From an uncultured Erysipelotrichaceae bacterium (GTDB lineage Bacteria > Bacillota_I > Bacilli_A > Erysipelotrichales > Erysipelotrichaceae): DNA of 64,000 nucleotides. The DNA lies in contig CAMCKH010000004.1 of NCBI GenBank assembly GCA_945875435.1, positions 1 through 64,000 of the forward strand, read 5' to 3'. Under the pieces are notes generated by a model. The model saw only the letters and a program-made list of their open reading frames with translations. It searched no databases and had not been told where the DNA came from. Made by a program: the position numbers and the translations under genes. Of this stretch, positions 43,762 through 55,760 are shown piece after piece. Each line of letters begins with the position of its first letter. Positions within the stretch are counted from its first letter, which is position 1.

Positions 43762-43880
43762 ATTTTCTCCTTTCTTCTTTTTATTACACACTTATAGGTG
43801 TGCCAAACTGTTACTTAATATAAAGATTCATTAAAGAATCTCAACCCAGAAATTATAACAGTATTTTTTTATTATTTCAA
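43762..43880 (-). promoter_or_regulatory. str operon promoter and structured leader
   Basis: TTGAAA (43875-43880), 17-bp spacer, TATAAT (43852-43857). The roughly 85-nt leader has two hairpins: AGATTC-TTTAAT-GAATCT (about 43823-43841) and CACACC-TATAA-GTGTG (about 43789-43804), the latter just before AAGGAG. This could be a control site for a ribosomal protein. Confidence 0.65.
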
Positions 43881-43913
43881 TAGTTTTTAAAAAATAAATT
43901 TATAAATTATAAA

Positions 43914-43942
43914 GTTAAAGAGTGCATTATACACTCTTTAAC
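43914..43942 (-). terminator. terminator after the C39-like peptidase gene
   Basis: Perfect 11-bp stem GTTAAAGAGTG / CACTCTTTAAC with a 7-nt loop. The T run is interrupted, so strength is uncertain. Confidence 0.6.
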
Positions 43943-43963
43943 AATATTTAAAATTTCAAAACA

Positions 43964-44653
43964 TTAATATATGAAGAATCCTCTTCCACTTTCTTCGTGT
44001 TCCATACCATTAATTATATTTGGTAAACCTACAGTCCCCTTACCTGGTATCGGTGCGTCTCCAAATGGATCTATAAAATAAATTTTTTTATGACCATTAG
44101 TATATGAATAACCATGAGCTATTATAAAATGTCCACTTTCAGTAGGATAATTTATATTAAATTTTTGTGGATGATTAAGAAGAATTATAACAGGGTGATT
44201 ATCATTTATGGTTTTTTGTAGTGATTCAAAGAAATTTCTTTCTTTTGTATGTCTAACCACATAATAATTATCAATACCACGATATGAGTTGATATCTGAT
44301 GCGAGTGAATATATAGAGGTTCCATTTTCTTTGGTGGTTCCCATATCTCTTGCGAAAGTATCTTGTTCAATATATCTATTTGTAACATATTTAAGTGTCA
44401 TCTGAGCTACCGCAGGTCCGCAGTAATAGTCGTTATCTTGAAAATAAACAGGCACATCTAAAACTCTTTCATTACTTCTAGTCATTTTTACAGTTAATTC
44501 TTCTTTATCTTTTCGTTTTTTAATTTCTTCATTTTTATAAAATTGTTCTCTGGTAGGAATTCCAACAGTACCTTTAGCATTAGTGATTTGAGGTTTAGGT
44601 AGAAAGATTGTTATTAAAATAAACACCACTAGTATTCTAATCAATTTATTCAT
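43964..44653 (-). CDS. secreted C39-like cysteine peptidase
   Basis: 229 residues. Signal peptide about 1-26 (MNKLIRILVVFILITIFLPKPQITNA), a charged linker, then a papain-like C39_2 domain: Cys78 in DNDYYCGPAVAQMTLKYV, catalytic His region SGHFIIAHGYS and IDPFGD. This family includes peptidases that act outside the cell, but most members have no known substrate. Encoded 10 bp after a lipoprotein gene and probably translated from the same mRNA, which starts in leader module copy 2. A small regulated secretion unit is suggested. Confidence 0.82.
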   Translation of the reverse strand: MNKLIRILVVFILITIFLPKPQITNAKGTVGIPTREQFYKNEEIKKRKDKEELTVKMTRSNERVLDVPVYFQDNDYYCGPAVAQMTLKYVTNRYIEQDTFARDMGTTKENGTSIYSLASDINSYRGIDNYYVVRHTKERNFFESLQKTINDNHPVIILLNHPQKFNINYPTESGHFIIAHGYSYTNGHKKIYFIDPFGDAPIPGKGTVGLPNIINGMEHEESGRGFFIY

Positions 44654-44663
44654 TATTTCCTCC

Positions 44664-45905
44664 TTATCTAGTTATTTCTATTTCTTTTAAATTAATTATG
44701 CTGTCTTGTTTAAAATTTTCTTCTAAAACTATTATATTTTTTTGATTATCAAAACCAATCAATCTGAGTTTTATATCATTTAAAAATTCTGATTTTATAG
44801 GAACACCTATTGATTTTAAATGTATCTCACTATCTTTGTACGTTACTTCAAAAATATCTTTTAACCCAGATATATCATCACCCACAATATAAAGATAATC
44901 TTCATCTACAAGCGATCCTGAATTATGGAAATAAATATCAAAATAATCATATTCTGAATCATTTAGTTTTTCAGAATTTTTATAGATATTTTTAATTATC
45001 TCATTAGTTTTTTTATCTAAAAATCCTAATTTTTTTACATCTATCTCATCAATATAAGTTATAAACTGAAATTCATTTAAATCATTCATTTCAAAAACTT
45101 TGGGATGACTTTCAATTTCCAAAACTTCTTCATTAAAAGGATTTACTTTATAAACCTTATGAACTCCATCTTTAAAAGTTACATAAGTTGCGTTATCTTC
45201 ATTTTTATTAGCTTCTGATCTCATTAAAATTTCTTCATCTTTTCCATTATCTCCATTTAAATTTAATGGATTATATTTTCTTAAAACTTTATTTTCACCA
45301 GTATCTAAATTAAATAAATTCATATAGGTAAATTCTTTACCATTCTCAACACCTTTACTAAAAGATATTACTTTATTTTCAAATTGTGAAAATAAACGAT
45401 AAAAACCTCCATAAAATTGTGCATCACCATACACCTCTATTTCATTACCTTCTTTTACATAATAAGTGTAATTTTTTTCATTAACCCAATCATTAACTCT
45501 GTATAAATAATTTCCATTATGATACGCAATTCCAGTAGCTTTAATACCTTTTCTATCTTCTAGATTTTTTAATGTATGATAAGTCTTATCTTTTAAATCT
45601 ATATAACCTATCCCGAAGGTATCAAATTGACCTGGACCATTTATAATCCAATCATTTTCAGCAGTCTTTTTGATATAATTTTCATTTGTGATTCTAAAAC
45701 TAAAAAATACCTTATCATCATTAATTCCTAAAATATAATAATCATATGCGTTTGGATGTACTTGTTTTAAATCAAATGTAATTATTTCATTCACATTATA
45801 AGATCTATTTTTTGGAATTTCTTTTTCTTCAACAATTGTTTTATTTTGAAAAGTGCTACAAGAAGTTAGTATTAAAATTACTAAAAATATTATTATCTTT
45901 TTCAT
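44664..45905 (-). CDS. lipoprotein, unknown, first gene of the peptidase operon
   Basis: 413 residues. MKKIIIFLVILILTSCSTF has a clear lipobox (LTSC, Cys17). The mature part is a series of short strands with Tyr, Asp and Gly turns (YDYYILGINDDKVFFSFRI, GIGYIDLKDKTYHTLKNLEDRKG, ENKVISFSKGVENGKEFTYMNLFNLDTGE) resembling a beta-propeller; this is inference. No family recognised. AAGGAGG precedes the ATG. The duplicated leader module ends 36 bp upstream, so the gene is probably controlled by it. The C39-like peptidase follows at 10 bp. Confidence 0.78.
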   Translation of the reverse strand: MKKIIIFLVILILTSCSTFQNKTIVEEKEIPKNRSYNVNEIITFDLKQVHPNAYDYYILGINDDKVFFSFRITNENYIKKTAENDWIINGPGQFDTFGIGYIDLKDKTYHTLKNLEDRKGIKATGIAYHNGNYLYRVNDWVNEKNYTYYVKEGNEIEVYGDAQFYGGFYRLFSQFENKVISFSKGVENGKEFTYMNLFNLDTGENKVLRKYNPLNLNGDNGKDEEILMRSEANKNEDNATYVTFKDGVHKVYKVNPFNEEVLEIESHPKVFEMNDLNEFQFITYIDEIDVKKLGFLDKKTNEIIKNIYKNSEKLNDSEYDYFDIYFHNSGSLVDEDYLYIVGDDISGLKDIFEVTYKDSEIHLKSIGVPIKSEFLNDIKLRLIGFDNQKNIIVLEENFKQDSIINLKEIEITR

Positions 45906-45941
45906 ATATCCTCCTTAAATATTAAAAACACCTAAAACTAA

Positions 45942-45992
45942 CTAATTATCTCCATTCTTATATCTATGGAGATTATAAAGTATAACTTTCAT
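45942..45992 (-). CDS. 16-residue leader peptide, copy 2
   Basis: Encodes MKVILYNLHRYKNGDN, identical to copy 1, with His codon CAT instead of CAC and stop TAG instead of TAA. Strong Shine-Dalgarno AAGGAGG. Confidence 0.6.
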   Translation of the reverse strand: MKVILYNLHRYKNGDN

Positions 45993-46086
45993 AATAACCT
46001 CCTTATTACTACTTATATTATATAAGTTATATTGATTTAATATAAGTCTTATATTAAATATTTATTTATGGTATAATGTAGTTTAG
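45942..46086 (-). promoter_or_regulatory. duplicated leader module, copy 2
   Basis: Minus-strand copy of the element at 6503-6647, same length, about five differences. One (A to G in the micro-ORF Shine-Dalgarno, giving GGAGGTTAT at 45994-46002) turns an A-U pair of the stem into G-U, so pairing with ATAATCTCC is kept. It lies directly upstream of the lipoprotein/peptidase operon. Flanks differ between copies. Confidence 0.7.
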
Positions 46087-46149
46087 GACTTTATAAAAAT
46101 AAAAAAACACTCTTATACTTTCTTTTAAAATATTAAGAATGTTTTTTAA
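46072..46149 (+). ncRNA. candidate short RNA divergent from leader module copy 2
   Basis: Extended -10 TGGTATAAT (46069-46077) on the plus strand, then about 65 nt ending in a stem AACACTCTTA / TAAGAATGTT and six T. The first 25 nt after the -10 resemble those beside copy 1. It runs convergent to the tadA fusion gene and shares its terminator. Speculative. Confidence 0.35.
46099..46149. terminator. bidirectional terminator after the NUDIX-TadA gene
   Basis: Stem 46106-46115 / 46134-46143 (AACACTCTTA / TAAGAATGTT) with T runs on both strands. Confidence 0.6.
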
Positions 46150-46151
46150 TT

Positions 46152-47051
46152 TTATCTTTTGTTTTTAAAAAAATCTTTAAGTAATTTACTATTTGTATGA
46201 TTGTATTTTGATACTTGATGAACTTTTATTTTATGATGAACTGCTTTATTTTCTTCAATATTGAAATTAGAAATCGCAAATCCAGCTTTAGAGTTTTTAC
46301 TGATGAAATATAAGTTTTTTATCCTACTTTGAATAATAGCTCCTGCACACATCATACAAGGCTCTAGATTTACATACAAATCGCATTCTTCTAAATATTT
46401 ATTTTTAAGTTTTTTTAACGCTTTATTTATAACTATCATTTCAGCGTGATATAAACAATTATTTTTACTTTCTTTTAAATTAGTAGAACTTGAAATTATC
46501 TTATTTTTATAAACTACTATTGCTCTAATAGGTATTTCATTATCTTTGTTTTTTTTCATTAATTTTTTACAAATTTCTTCAGAAAACGAATATATTATTT
46601 TTTCATTATGTTTTACTTCTACCAACACTGAATTTTCATATCTTATTTCTAATTCTTTAAACTCTTTACCTTTTAAAACATAATTAATAAAATATTTATC
46701 ACTTTCCCACATCTTTAATTTTTTAATTTCTGTTTTAGAATAAAAATTTAAACTACCTTCATCACATTCTTTTTTTAATTCACCACTAAATTTATCAACT
46801 AAATAAAGATATATTATTTCTAATTCATTGTTGTAGTAAAAATTAATTTTTCCTAAAAATTTATAATTTTCTATTTCAAAATTACTTTCTTCTTTTACTT
46901 CTCTTTTTAAACACTCTACAATACTTTCATTAAAAAAACACTTACCTCCTATTCCAAGGTACTTGTTTTTATTTTCATCATCTTTTTTATTTTTATGTAT
47001 TAATAAAAATTTATCATCTTTTTTTAAATAAGCTAAAGTTGTTTTTTTCAT
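46152..47051 (-). CDS. tadA: NUDIX hydrolase - TadA tRNA adenosine deaminase fusion
   Basis: 299 residues from MKKTTLAYLKKDDKFLL. Residues about 1-135 are a MutT-type NUDIX domain; the box is GGKCFFNESIVECLKREVKEES, matching G-x5-E-x7-REVKEE except that the usual final Gly is Ser. Residues about 165-299 are TadA: EIPIRAIVV, His202-Ala-Glu204 and Pro-Cys232-Met-Met-Cys235, the zinc and proton-shuttle residues. TadA makes inosine at tRNA-Arg wobble; the NUDIX part may clean 8-oxo-dGTP. The TadA N-terminus is shortened. The frame could open at 47072, but that lies inside the SRP RNA and is rejected. No Shine-Dalgarno. Confidence 0.85.
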   Translation of the reverse strand: MKKTTLAYLKKDDKFLLIHKNKKDDENKNKYLGIGGKCFFNESIVECLKREVKEESNFEIENYKFLGKINFYYNNELEIIYLYLVDKFSGELKKECDEGSLNFYSKTEIKKLKMWESDKYFINYVLKGKEFKELEIRYENSVLVEVKHNEKIIYSFSEEICKKLMKKNKDNEIPIRAIVVYKNKIISSSTNLKESKNNCLYHAEMIVINKALKKLKNKYLEECDLYVNLEPCMMCAGAIIQSRIKNLYFISKNSKAGFAISNFNIEENKAVHHKIKVHQVSKYNHTNSKLLKDFFKNKR

Positions 47052-47056
47052 AATTA

Positions 47057-47134
47057 AAAAAGGCACACACAATCAGAGGGTCGTATGGCTGCTTCATTCC
47101 TGACCTGACCAGATTAGATCGTGATTGTTGTACC
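47057..47134 (-). ncRNA. ffs: signal recognition particle RNA (short Gram-positive type)
   Basis: On the minus strand the universally conserved core GGTCAGGAATGAAGCAGCC (asymmetric loop and GNAR-type tetraloop) sits in a hairpin closed by GGTACAACAATCA / TGATTGTGTGTGCC, then six T. The tetraloop reads ATGA where GGAA is usual. Promoter TAGACA-17-TATAAT lies at 47141-47169. Length about 75 nt, close to the short SRP RNAs lacking an Alu domain. It binds Ffh. Confidence 0.9.
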
Positions 47135-47140
47135 AATATA

Positions 47141-47169
47141 ATTATATAATTTTTAATTTTCTTTGTCTA
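47141..47169 (-). promoter_or_regulatory. SRP RNA promoter
   Basis: TAGACA (47164-47169), 17-bp spacer, TATAAT (47141-47146); start at about 47134 matches the first G of the closing stem. Confidence 0.7.
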
Positions 47170-47174
47170 TGATT

Positions 47175-47222
47175 AATTAAAAAAATAAAGTATAGAATTT
47201 GTTTTTTTAACTATACTTTATT
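47175..47222 (-). terminator. serS terminator
   Basis: 10-bp stem TAAAGTATAG / CTATACTTTA with a 15-nt loop and T7 on the minus strand. Between it and serS (47223-47344) I see only AT-rich sequence and the parS site. Confidence 0.7.
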
Positions 47223-47344
47223 AAATTAATTTTTACCCTATTTTTTCCGTTAATTTATTTTTTACATATCAAAATATTAACTAACTTATTTTTATTGAAA
47301 TACAAACGGTTACATTTTAATAGGTAATTAACTATTTTTTAATT

Positions 47345-47360
47345 TGTTTCACGTGAAACA
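47345..47360. promoter_or_regulatory. parS site
   Basis: TGTTTCACGTGAAACA, a perfect match to the bacterial parS consensus bound by ParB/Spo0J, abutting the serS stop and about 10 kb from oriC. It would nucleate ParB loading for origin segregation and SMC recruitment. Confidence 0.93.
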
Positions 47361-48641
47361 TTATTTAATTATTGTTTTACCACCCATATAAGGTTGTAAA
47401 GATTTTGGAATATTAACACTTCCATCTTCATTTAGATTATTTTCTAAAAATGCTATCAACATTCTAGGAGGTGCTACTACTGTATTATTTAATGTGTGAG
47501 CGTAGTATTTTTTACCATCTTGACCTTCTATTCTTATTTGTAATCTTCTAGCTTGAGCATCTCCTAAATTTGAGCAACTACAAGCCTCGAAATATTTCTT
47601 TTGTCTAGGTGAATACACTTCAATATCACAAGATTTTATTTTTAAATCTGCTAAATCTCCACTACAACATTCTAATTGTCTTACAGGTATATCTAAACTT
47701 CTAAATAATTCAACCGAATATCTCCACATCTTTTCATACCATTCCATAGATTCTTCTGGTTTACATATTACTACCATTTCTTGTTTTTCAAATTGATGAA
47801 CTCGATAAACTCCTCTTTCTTCTATACCGTGAGCTCCAACTTCTTTTCTAAAACAAGGGCTATATGATGTTAATGCATGAGGTAAGGTATCTTCTTTGGT
47901 TATTGTATCAATATATTTACCAACCATTGAATGTTCTGAAGTTCCTATTAAATAAAGATCTTCACCTTCTATTTTATACATCATATTTTCCATTTCTTTA
48001 AAACTCATTACTCCGGTTACCACATCTTTTCTAATCATAAATGGTGGTATATAATAAGTAAATCCTTTATCTATCATAAAATCTCTAGCATAAGAAATAA
48101 TAGCACTATGTAGTCTTGCGATATCACCTTTTAAGTAATAAAAACCATTACCACTAGTTTTTCTGGCGCTTTCTAAATCAATTCCATTTAATTTTTCCAT
48201 TATTTCTGCGTGATGTGGTATTTCAAAATCCTTTTCAGTTATTTCTCCAAATACTTCATTTACTACATTAAAAGTATCATCTTTCCCAATAGGAACAGAA
48301 CTATGAATAATATTTGGAATTAAAAACATTAATTCTTTAATTTCTTTTTCTAATTTAATTTCTTCAACTTCAATTTCACTAATTTTAATACCTATATCTG
48401 CGATTTCTTTTTTTAGTAATTCAGCTTCTTCTTTTTGATTATTTCTCATCAAATTACCTATATTTTTAGAACCTTCATTACGTTTTTTTCTTAAATTATC
48501 AACTTCAACCCTAATATTACGGTATCTCTCATCTTTTTCTTTAACTTCATCAACTAAATATATTTTATCGTGTTGAAATTTATTTTCCATATTCTTTTTA
48601 ACAAGTTCTGGATTTTCTCTAATTAATTTTATATCTATCAT
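47361..48641 (-). CDS. serS: seryl-tRNA synthetase
   Basis: 426 residues from MIDIKLIRENPELVKKNM, with TAGGAGG 6 nt before the ATG; an upstream in-frame extension to 48671 crosses that site and is rejected. It has the N-terminal coiled-coil tRNA arm (about 30-100), then class II motifs: motif 2 PCFRKEVGAHGIEERGVYRVHQFEKQEM and motif 3 NNTVVAPPRMLIAFLENN. It charges tRNA-Ser. Expression is controlled by the T-box leader upstream. Confidence 0.97.
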   Translation of the reverse strand: MIDIKLIRENPELVKKNMENKFQHDKIYLVDEVKEKDERYRNIRVEVDNLRKKRNEGSKNIGNLMRNNQKEEAELLKKEIADIGIKISEIEVEEIKLEKEIKELMFLIPNIIHSSVPIGKDDTFNVVNEVFGEITEKDFEIPHHAEIMEKLNGIDLESARKTSGNGFYYLKGDIARLHSAIISYARDFMIDKGFTYYIPPFMIRKDVVTGVMSFKEMENMMYKIEGEDLYLIGTSEHSMVGKYIDTITKEDTLPHALTSYSPCFRKEVGAHGIEERGVYRVHQFEKQEMVVICKPEESMEWYEKMWRYSVELFRSLDIPVRQLECCSGDLADLKIKSCDIEVYSPRQKKYFEACSCSNLGDAQARRLQIRIEGQDGKKYYAHTLNNTVVAPPRMLIAFLENNLNEDGSVNIPKSLQPYMGGKTIIK

Positions 48642-48862
48642 TTTACCTCCTAAAATAAAAAGGTGATACAAAGGGCGAATAATCGCGGTACCACCTTATT
48701 TTTTTCTTTTATAACTTTAACGCAGTAAACGGAAACTGTTAATTTCACTAAAAGGTAGATTTCTTATAGTATATTTAATGATTTTCATCACCCATCATCT
48801 TTCTGAAAAATAATTCTATAATACTTATCCTTTATCTTCGTTATGCAATAGCAACGCTATAC
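48642..48862 (-). promoter_or_regulatory. T-box riboswitch of serS
   Basis: On the minus strand the leader carries the T-box core AAGGTGGTACCGCG and the antiterminator/terminator region (AAGGTGGTA with TATCACCTTTTT). The upstream stem I region contains GATGATGGGTGATGAAAATC. A UCU serine specifier codon followed by A is at 48757-48759. Uncharged tRNA-Ser would stabilise antitermination. Confidence 0.88.
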
Positions 48863-48868
48863 CTATTT

Positions 48869-48897
48869 ATTATAACATGAAAGAATAATTATATCAA
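48869..48897 (-). promoter_or_regulatory. serS promoter
   Basis: TTGATA (48892-48897), 17-bp spacer, TATAAT (48869-48874). Confidence 0.75.
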
Positions 48898-48929
48898 TTC
48901 ACCTTATTAAGTTAAAATTTAGAAGATTT

Positions 48930-51377
48930 TTAATTATCTTCAAGTTCTTCGTTAGAATCAATGATCGCAACACTACTTACAACTGACTCTTCGTTAGTTT
49001 TGATTAATTTTACACCTTGTGTGCTTCTTCCAGTGGTTGAAACATTTTTCAAACTAATTCTAATCACAACACCATCGTTGGTAATTATTAAACAATCCTC
49101 ATCGCCAGAAACAGTTTTAAGTGCTACTAATTGACCATTTTTATCTGTAACTTTTAATGTAGAAACACCTTTAGCACCTCTTGAAGTACTACGATAATCA
49201 TTAATATCACTCATTTTACCATATCCATTTTCAGATATTACAAAGATATTTTTACCATCTCTACTTGTAGCCATACCTATTACATTATAATTTTCTACAT
49301 TCATTCCTTTAACACCGCTAGCACCTCTACCAGAGATTCTGACCTTATTTTCTTTAAATCTTACGGCTTTACCATTAGATGCAGCAATTATAATATCATC
49401 ATCACCAGTAGTTAATTTAACCAATACAAGCTCATCATTTTCCCTTAATGTAATCGCAATTTTACCATTTTTATTAATATTTTTAAATTCATCTAATGAT
49501 GTTTTCTTTACAATACCATTTTTAGTTACAAAGAATACATATTTAAATTCTTCATTATCTTGTTTAATAGGTAAAATTGTTTTAACTTTTTCATCTTTAT
49601 CTAAATCAATTAAATTAACTAACGGAATTCCTTTAGATATTCTGCTTGCTTCAGGAACTTTATAACCTTTTATACGATAAACCCTACCCTTATCAGTGAA
49701 AAGCATTAAATAATCATGGGTAGACATTGAAACAAAGGTATCAACTATATCATCTTTATTAAGAGTAACTCCTTTAACACCTCTACCACCTCTGTTTTGA
49801 GTTTTATAGGTGTCTTGATTCATTCTCTTCATATACCCATTGCTAGTTAATGAAATAATTATTTCAGAAACAGGAATTAAATCTTCATCTTCAACATCTA
49901 CACCACCATCAATAATTTCCGTTCTTCTTTCATCTTTATATTTTTCACTAACTTCAATTAAATCATTTTTAACTATTTCAACAATTTTTTTATCATCACT
50001 TAAAATGTCTTCTAATTTATTTATTAATTCAAGTAATGAATTTAATTCAGCACTAATCTTTTCTCTTTCTAAACCTGTAAGTCTTCTAAGTTGCATTTCG
50101 AGAATAGCTTTTGCTTGAATTTCATCTAAATTAAATCTTTCAATTAAAGAATTTAAAGCACTGTTATTATCTTTGGAATTTCTAATTAAAGTGATTATTT
50201 CATCTAAATTATCTAATGCGATTTGTAGACCTTTTAAAATATGTGCTTTTTCTTTAGCTTTTTTAAGATCATATTTAGTTACATTTCTTACAACTTCAAT
50301 TTGGTGATTAATATACAACTGCAACAATTCTTTTAAATTAACTTGTTTAGGAGTTTTACCAACTAAAACAATCGCATTAACACCAAAGGTAGTTTGAAGA
50401 GCAGTTAACTTATATAATTGATTTAAAATAACTTCTGCTTGAGCATCTTTTTTAACATCAATTACAATTCTAATACCATCACGATTAGACTCATCATTTA
50501 AAGCTACAATACCTTCAATTTGTTTATCTCTAACAAGTGAAGCTATTTTTTCCACCAACATCGCTTTATTAACTTGGTAAGGTATTTCTTTAACGATAAT
50601 TCTTTTTCGTGAGTTTTCTTTTTCTTCAATTTCAACCTTAGCCCTAATAACAACACTGCCTCTTCCAGTTTCATAGGCTTGTTTAATCCCACTTCTTCCT
50701 AAAATATAAGCACCAGTTGGGAAATCAGGACCTTTGATATAATTTTCCATCAATTCTAAAACACTAATATCTGGATTTTCAATAATCGCAACAATCCCAT
50801 CAATAACTTCTTTAAGATTATGAGGAGGTATGTTTGTAGCCATACCAACCGCGATACCCATAGAACCATTAACTAATAAATTTGGAAATCTTGAAGGTAA
50901 AACAACAGGTTCTTTCAATTCACCATCATAATTATCAGTCCAATCAATAGTTTCTTTATATAAATCTCTTACAAGTTCTAAAGAAATTTTTGACATTCTA
51001 GCTTCAGTATAACGCATAGCTGCAGCTCCATCACCATCGATAGAACCAAAATTTCCATGTCCATCAATTAAAGGATAACGATAACTAAAATCTTGAGCCA
51101 TCCTAACCATAGATTCATAAACCGCAATATCTCCATGAGGATGATATTTACCTATAACATCACCCACAATACGAGCTGATTTACGATGAGGTTTGTCTGG
51201 TGTAATTCCTAAATCTAATAACGAATATAAAATTCTACGATGTACAGGTTTAAGTCCATCCTTAACATCAGGAAGTGCTCTTGAAACAATAACACTCATT
51301 GAATAGTCTAAAAAACTATTTCTCATCTCAGAAGCAATATTAACTTCTTCTATTTTCCCATGATTAAATTCTTCCAT
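48930..51377 (-). CDS. gyrA: DNA gyrase subunit A
   Basis: 815 residues. N-terminal [33 protein letters not shown], the quinolone-determining region [19 protein letters not shown], and catalytic Tyr in [11 protein letters not shown]. The GyrA box [10 protein letters not shown] marks gyrase rather than topoisomerase IV. Six C-terminal beta-pinwheel blades wrap DNA. The quinolone positions read Ser then Glu-like residues (GDIAVYE), the sensitive type. Encoded 13 bp after gyrB in one operon. Confidence 0.97.
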   Translation of the reverse strand: MEEFNHGKIEEVNIASEMRNSFLDYSMSVIVSRALPDVKDGLKPVHRRILYSLLDLGITPDKPHRKSARIVGDVIGKYHPHGDIAVYESMVRMAQDFSYRYPLIDGHGNFGSIDGDGAAAMRYTEARMSKISLELVRDLYKETIDWTDNYDGELKEPVVLPSRFPNLLVNGSMGIAVGMATNIPPHNLKEVIDGIVAIIENPDISVLELMENYIKGPDFPTGAYILGRSGIKQAYETGRGSVVIRAKVEIEEKENSRKRIIVKEIPYQVNKAMLVEKIASLVRDKQIEGIVALNDESNRDGIRIVIDVKKDAQAEVILNQLYKLTALQTTFGVNAIVLVGKTPKQVNLKELLQLYINHQIEVVRNVTKYDLKKAKEKAHILKGLQIALDNLDEIITLIRNSKDNNSALNSLIERFNLDEIQAKAILEMQLRRLTGLEREKISAELNSLLELINKLEDILSDDKKIVEIVKNDLIEVSEKYKDERRTEIIDGGVDVEDEDLIPVSEIIISLTSNGYMKRMNQDTYKTQNRGGRGVKGVTLNKDDIVDTFVSMSTHDYLMLFTDKGRVYRIKGYKVPEASRISKGIPLVNLIDLDKDEKVKTILPIKQDNEEFKYVFFVTKNGIVKKTSLDEFKNINKNGKIAITLRENDELVLVKLTTGDDDIIIAASNGKAVRFKENKVRISGRGASGVKGMNVENYNVIGMATSRDGKNIFVISENGYGKMSDINDYRSTSRGAKGVSTLKVTDKNGQLVALKTVSGDEDCLIITNDGVVIRISLKNVSTTGRSTQGVKLIKTNEESVVSSVAIIDSNEELEDN

Positions 51378-51390
51378 ATTACTCCTTCAA

Positions 51391-54341
<2,951 letters not shown>

Positions 54342-54352
<11 letters not shown>

Positions 54353-54545
54353 CTATTATATATTCCTTACCATTTATTTTTAAAACATCGTTAATATAAA
54401 GTTTTTTACCTCTTTCTTTAACCAATTTTTCATTTAAAAAAATTTCATTTTCTTCAATGAAAAATTTACACATCCCACCCGTATCAACAATACCTTCTTT
54501 CTTCAAAAATTGTTGTAAGGTTATATAGTTTTTTTCTTCTTTCAT
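54342..54545 (-). CDS. yaaA: S4-domain RNA-binding protein (YaaA/RlbA-like)
   Basis: 67 residues with an S4-like fold (ITLQQFLKKEGIVDTGGMCKFFIEENEIFLNEKLVKERGKKLYINDVLKI). It is conserved between dnaN and recF in Firmicutes. RNA binding is family knowledge; the role is obscure. No Shine-Dalgarno: TGTTATAAT ends six bases before the ATG (-10 at 54552-54557), so it heads a separate, apparently leaderless transcript after the dnaN terminator. Confidence 0.88.
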
Positions 54546-54551
54546 ATAATC

Positions 54552-54560
54552 ATTATAACA
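54552..54560 (-). promoter_or_regulatory. leaderless-type promoter of the yaaA-recF-gyrB-gyrA unit
   Basis: TGTTATAAT on the minus strand, six bases from the ATG. Confidence 0.55.
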
Positions 54561-54595
54561 TAAAAGTGTGTTTTAAGGCTTATTTTTGAATAAAA

Positions 54596-54622
54596 AATAA
54601 AAATAGTGATAAATCACTATTT
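54596..54622 (-). terminator. terminator after dnaN
   Basis: 10-bp stem AAATAGTGAT / ATCACTATTT followed by a T-rich run on the minus strand. Confidence 0.7.
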
Positions 54623-54647
54623 TAACATTTTGTTTATTTTTCAGCCT

Positions 54648-55760
54648 TTATTGCTTAATTGGTGAAACCATTTGAATTAAACCATCATTAGAATTAGATT
54701 TAATTATTATCGGTTTAATGTTACTGTTGATATTCAAATAAATATTTTCAACTTCAAAAACTTTCAAAGCATCTAATAGATATTTTCCATTACAAGAAAT
54801 TTTAATTTCTTCACCCTTTAAAATTCTAACTGGAATATTTTCATCATAACTTCCTATTTCTTGATTGTTGGTGTAAATATGAACATTATCTTTTTTAATA
54901 TCTAAATTAATAATACTTTTACCTTCTTTTTTAATAAACAAAGTTCTATCGATGGCACTTGAAATTTTTTTAACATCAATTTCTATTTCGTGATTAAAAT
55001 TAGAATTTAAAAGTTTAGTAACATCAGGAAAAACATCATCTATCAATCTTGTTTCAAAAATAATATCATCAATTTTTATTTGAAGTTTTTTATCATTCAC
55101 AATCATATTAATATCTTCTTCTTTTTCAATCAACGAAACTATTTCTTTAATAGATTTTACAGGAATTATTAAGTTAAAATCATTTTTAACTTCCGCTTCA
55201 ATTTCTTTATAAGATAAACGATAAGAATCAGTTGCGATCGCAGTTATTTTATTTTCTTTACCAATCAAATTAATTCCACTAAGTGCAGGTTTAATACTAT
55301 TTTCATATATCGCAAAAGCTGTTTTATCGTTAATTTCTTTAATAAAAGATGATTTTATCTTTATTTCTTCACCTTTTTCAATAAAATCAATTCTTGGAAA
55401 TTCTTCAATATCAATACCATTAATTTTATATTCGATATTTTCAGTAAATATTTTAATATAACTACCATCAATTATTTCCAATTCAATATATTCTTCATTA
55501 ACTTTTCTGATAATTTCTAATAAATATTTAATGTCTAAAATTATTCCACCTTTTTCATAGATTTTTAATTCATTTTCTTCATTTTTAGAAATATTAGCTA
55601 ATATCGAGATATTAGTATCACTACAAGTTAATTGCAAAGTTTCATCATCACATTCAATTTTAATTCCTGTAAGAATCGGAAGTATTACTGATGGGCTGTA
55701 AGCCTTTGTTACTAATTGTAGTTTGTTGTGTAAGAATTTTCTGTTTATTTTAAAATGCAT
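54648..55760 (-). CDS. dnaN: DNA polymerase III beta subunit (sliding clamp)
   Basis: 370 residues, typical length. Three clamp domains: start MHFKINRKFLHNKLQLVTKAYSPSVILPILTGIKIE, centre FAIYENSIKPALSGINLIGKENKITAIATDSYRLSYKEIE, and end LIQMVSPIKQ (the conserved hydrophobic pocket end). It confers processivity on the replicative polymerase. AAGGAG precedes the ATG. It lies 127 bp after dnaA and is presumably co-transcribed with it. Confidence 0.96.
   Translation of the reverse strand: MHFKINRKFLHNKLQLVTKAYSPSVILPILTGIKIECDDETLQLTCSDTNISILANISKNEENELKIYEKGGIILDIKYLLEIIRKVNEEYIELEIIDGSYIKIFTENIEYKINGIDIEEFPRIDFIEKGEEIKIKSSFIKEINDKTAFAIYENSIKPALSGINLIGKENKITAIATDSYRLSYKEIEAEVKNDFNLIIPVKSIKEIVSLIEKEEDINMIVNDKKLQIKIDDIIFETRLIDDVFPDVTKLLNSNFNHEIEIDVKKISSAIDRTLFIKKEGKSIINLDIKKDNVHIYTNNQEIGSYDENIPVRILKGEEIKISCNGKYLLDALKVFEVENIYLNINSNIKPIIIKSNSNDGLIQMVSPIKQ

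Noticed and set aside
47052-47072. Seven extra N-terminal codons for the NUDIX-TadA protein
   Set aside because: They lie in the SRP RNA 3' stem and terminator; NUDIX proteins begin at the MKKTT-type position.
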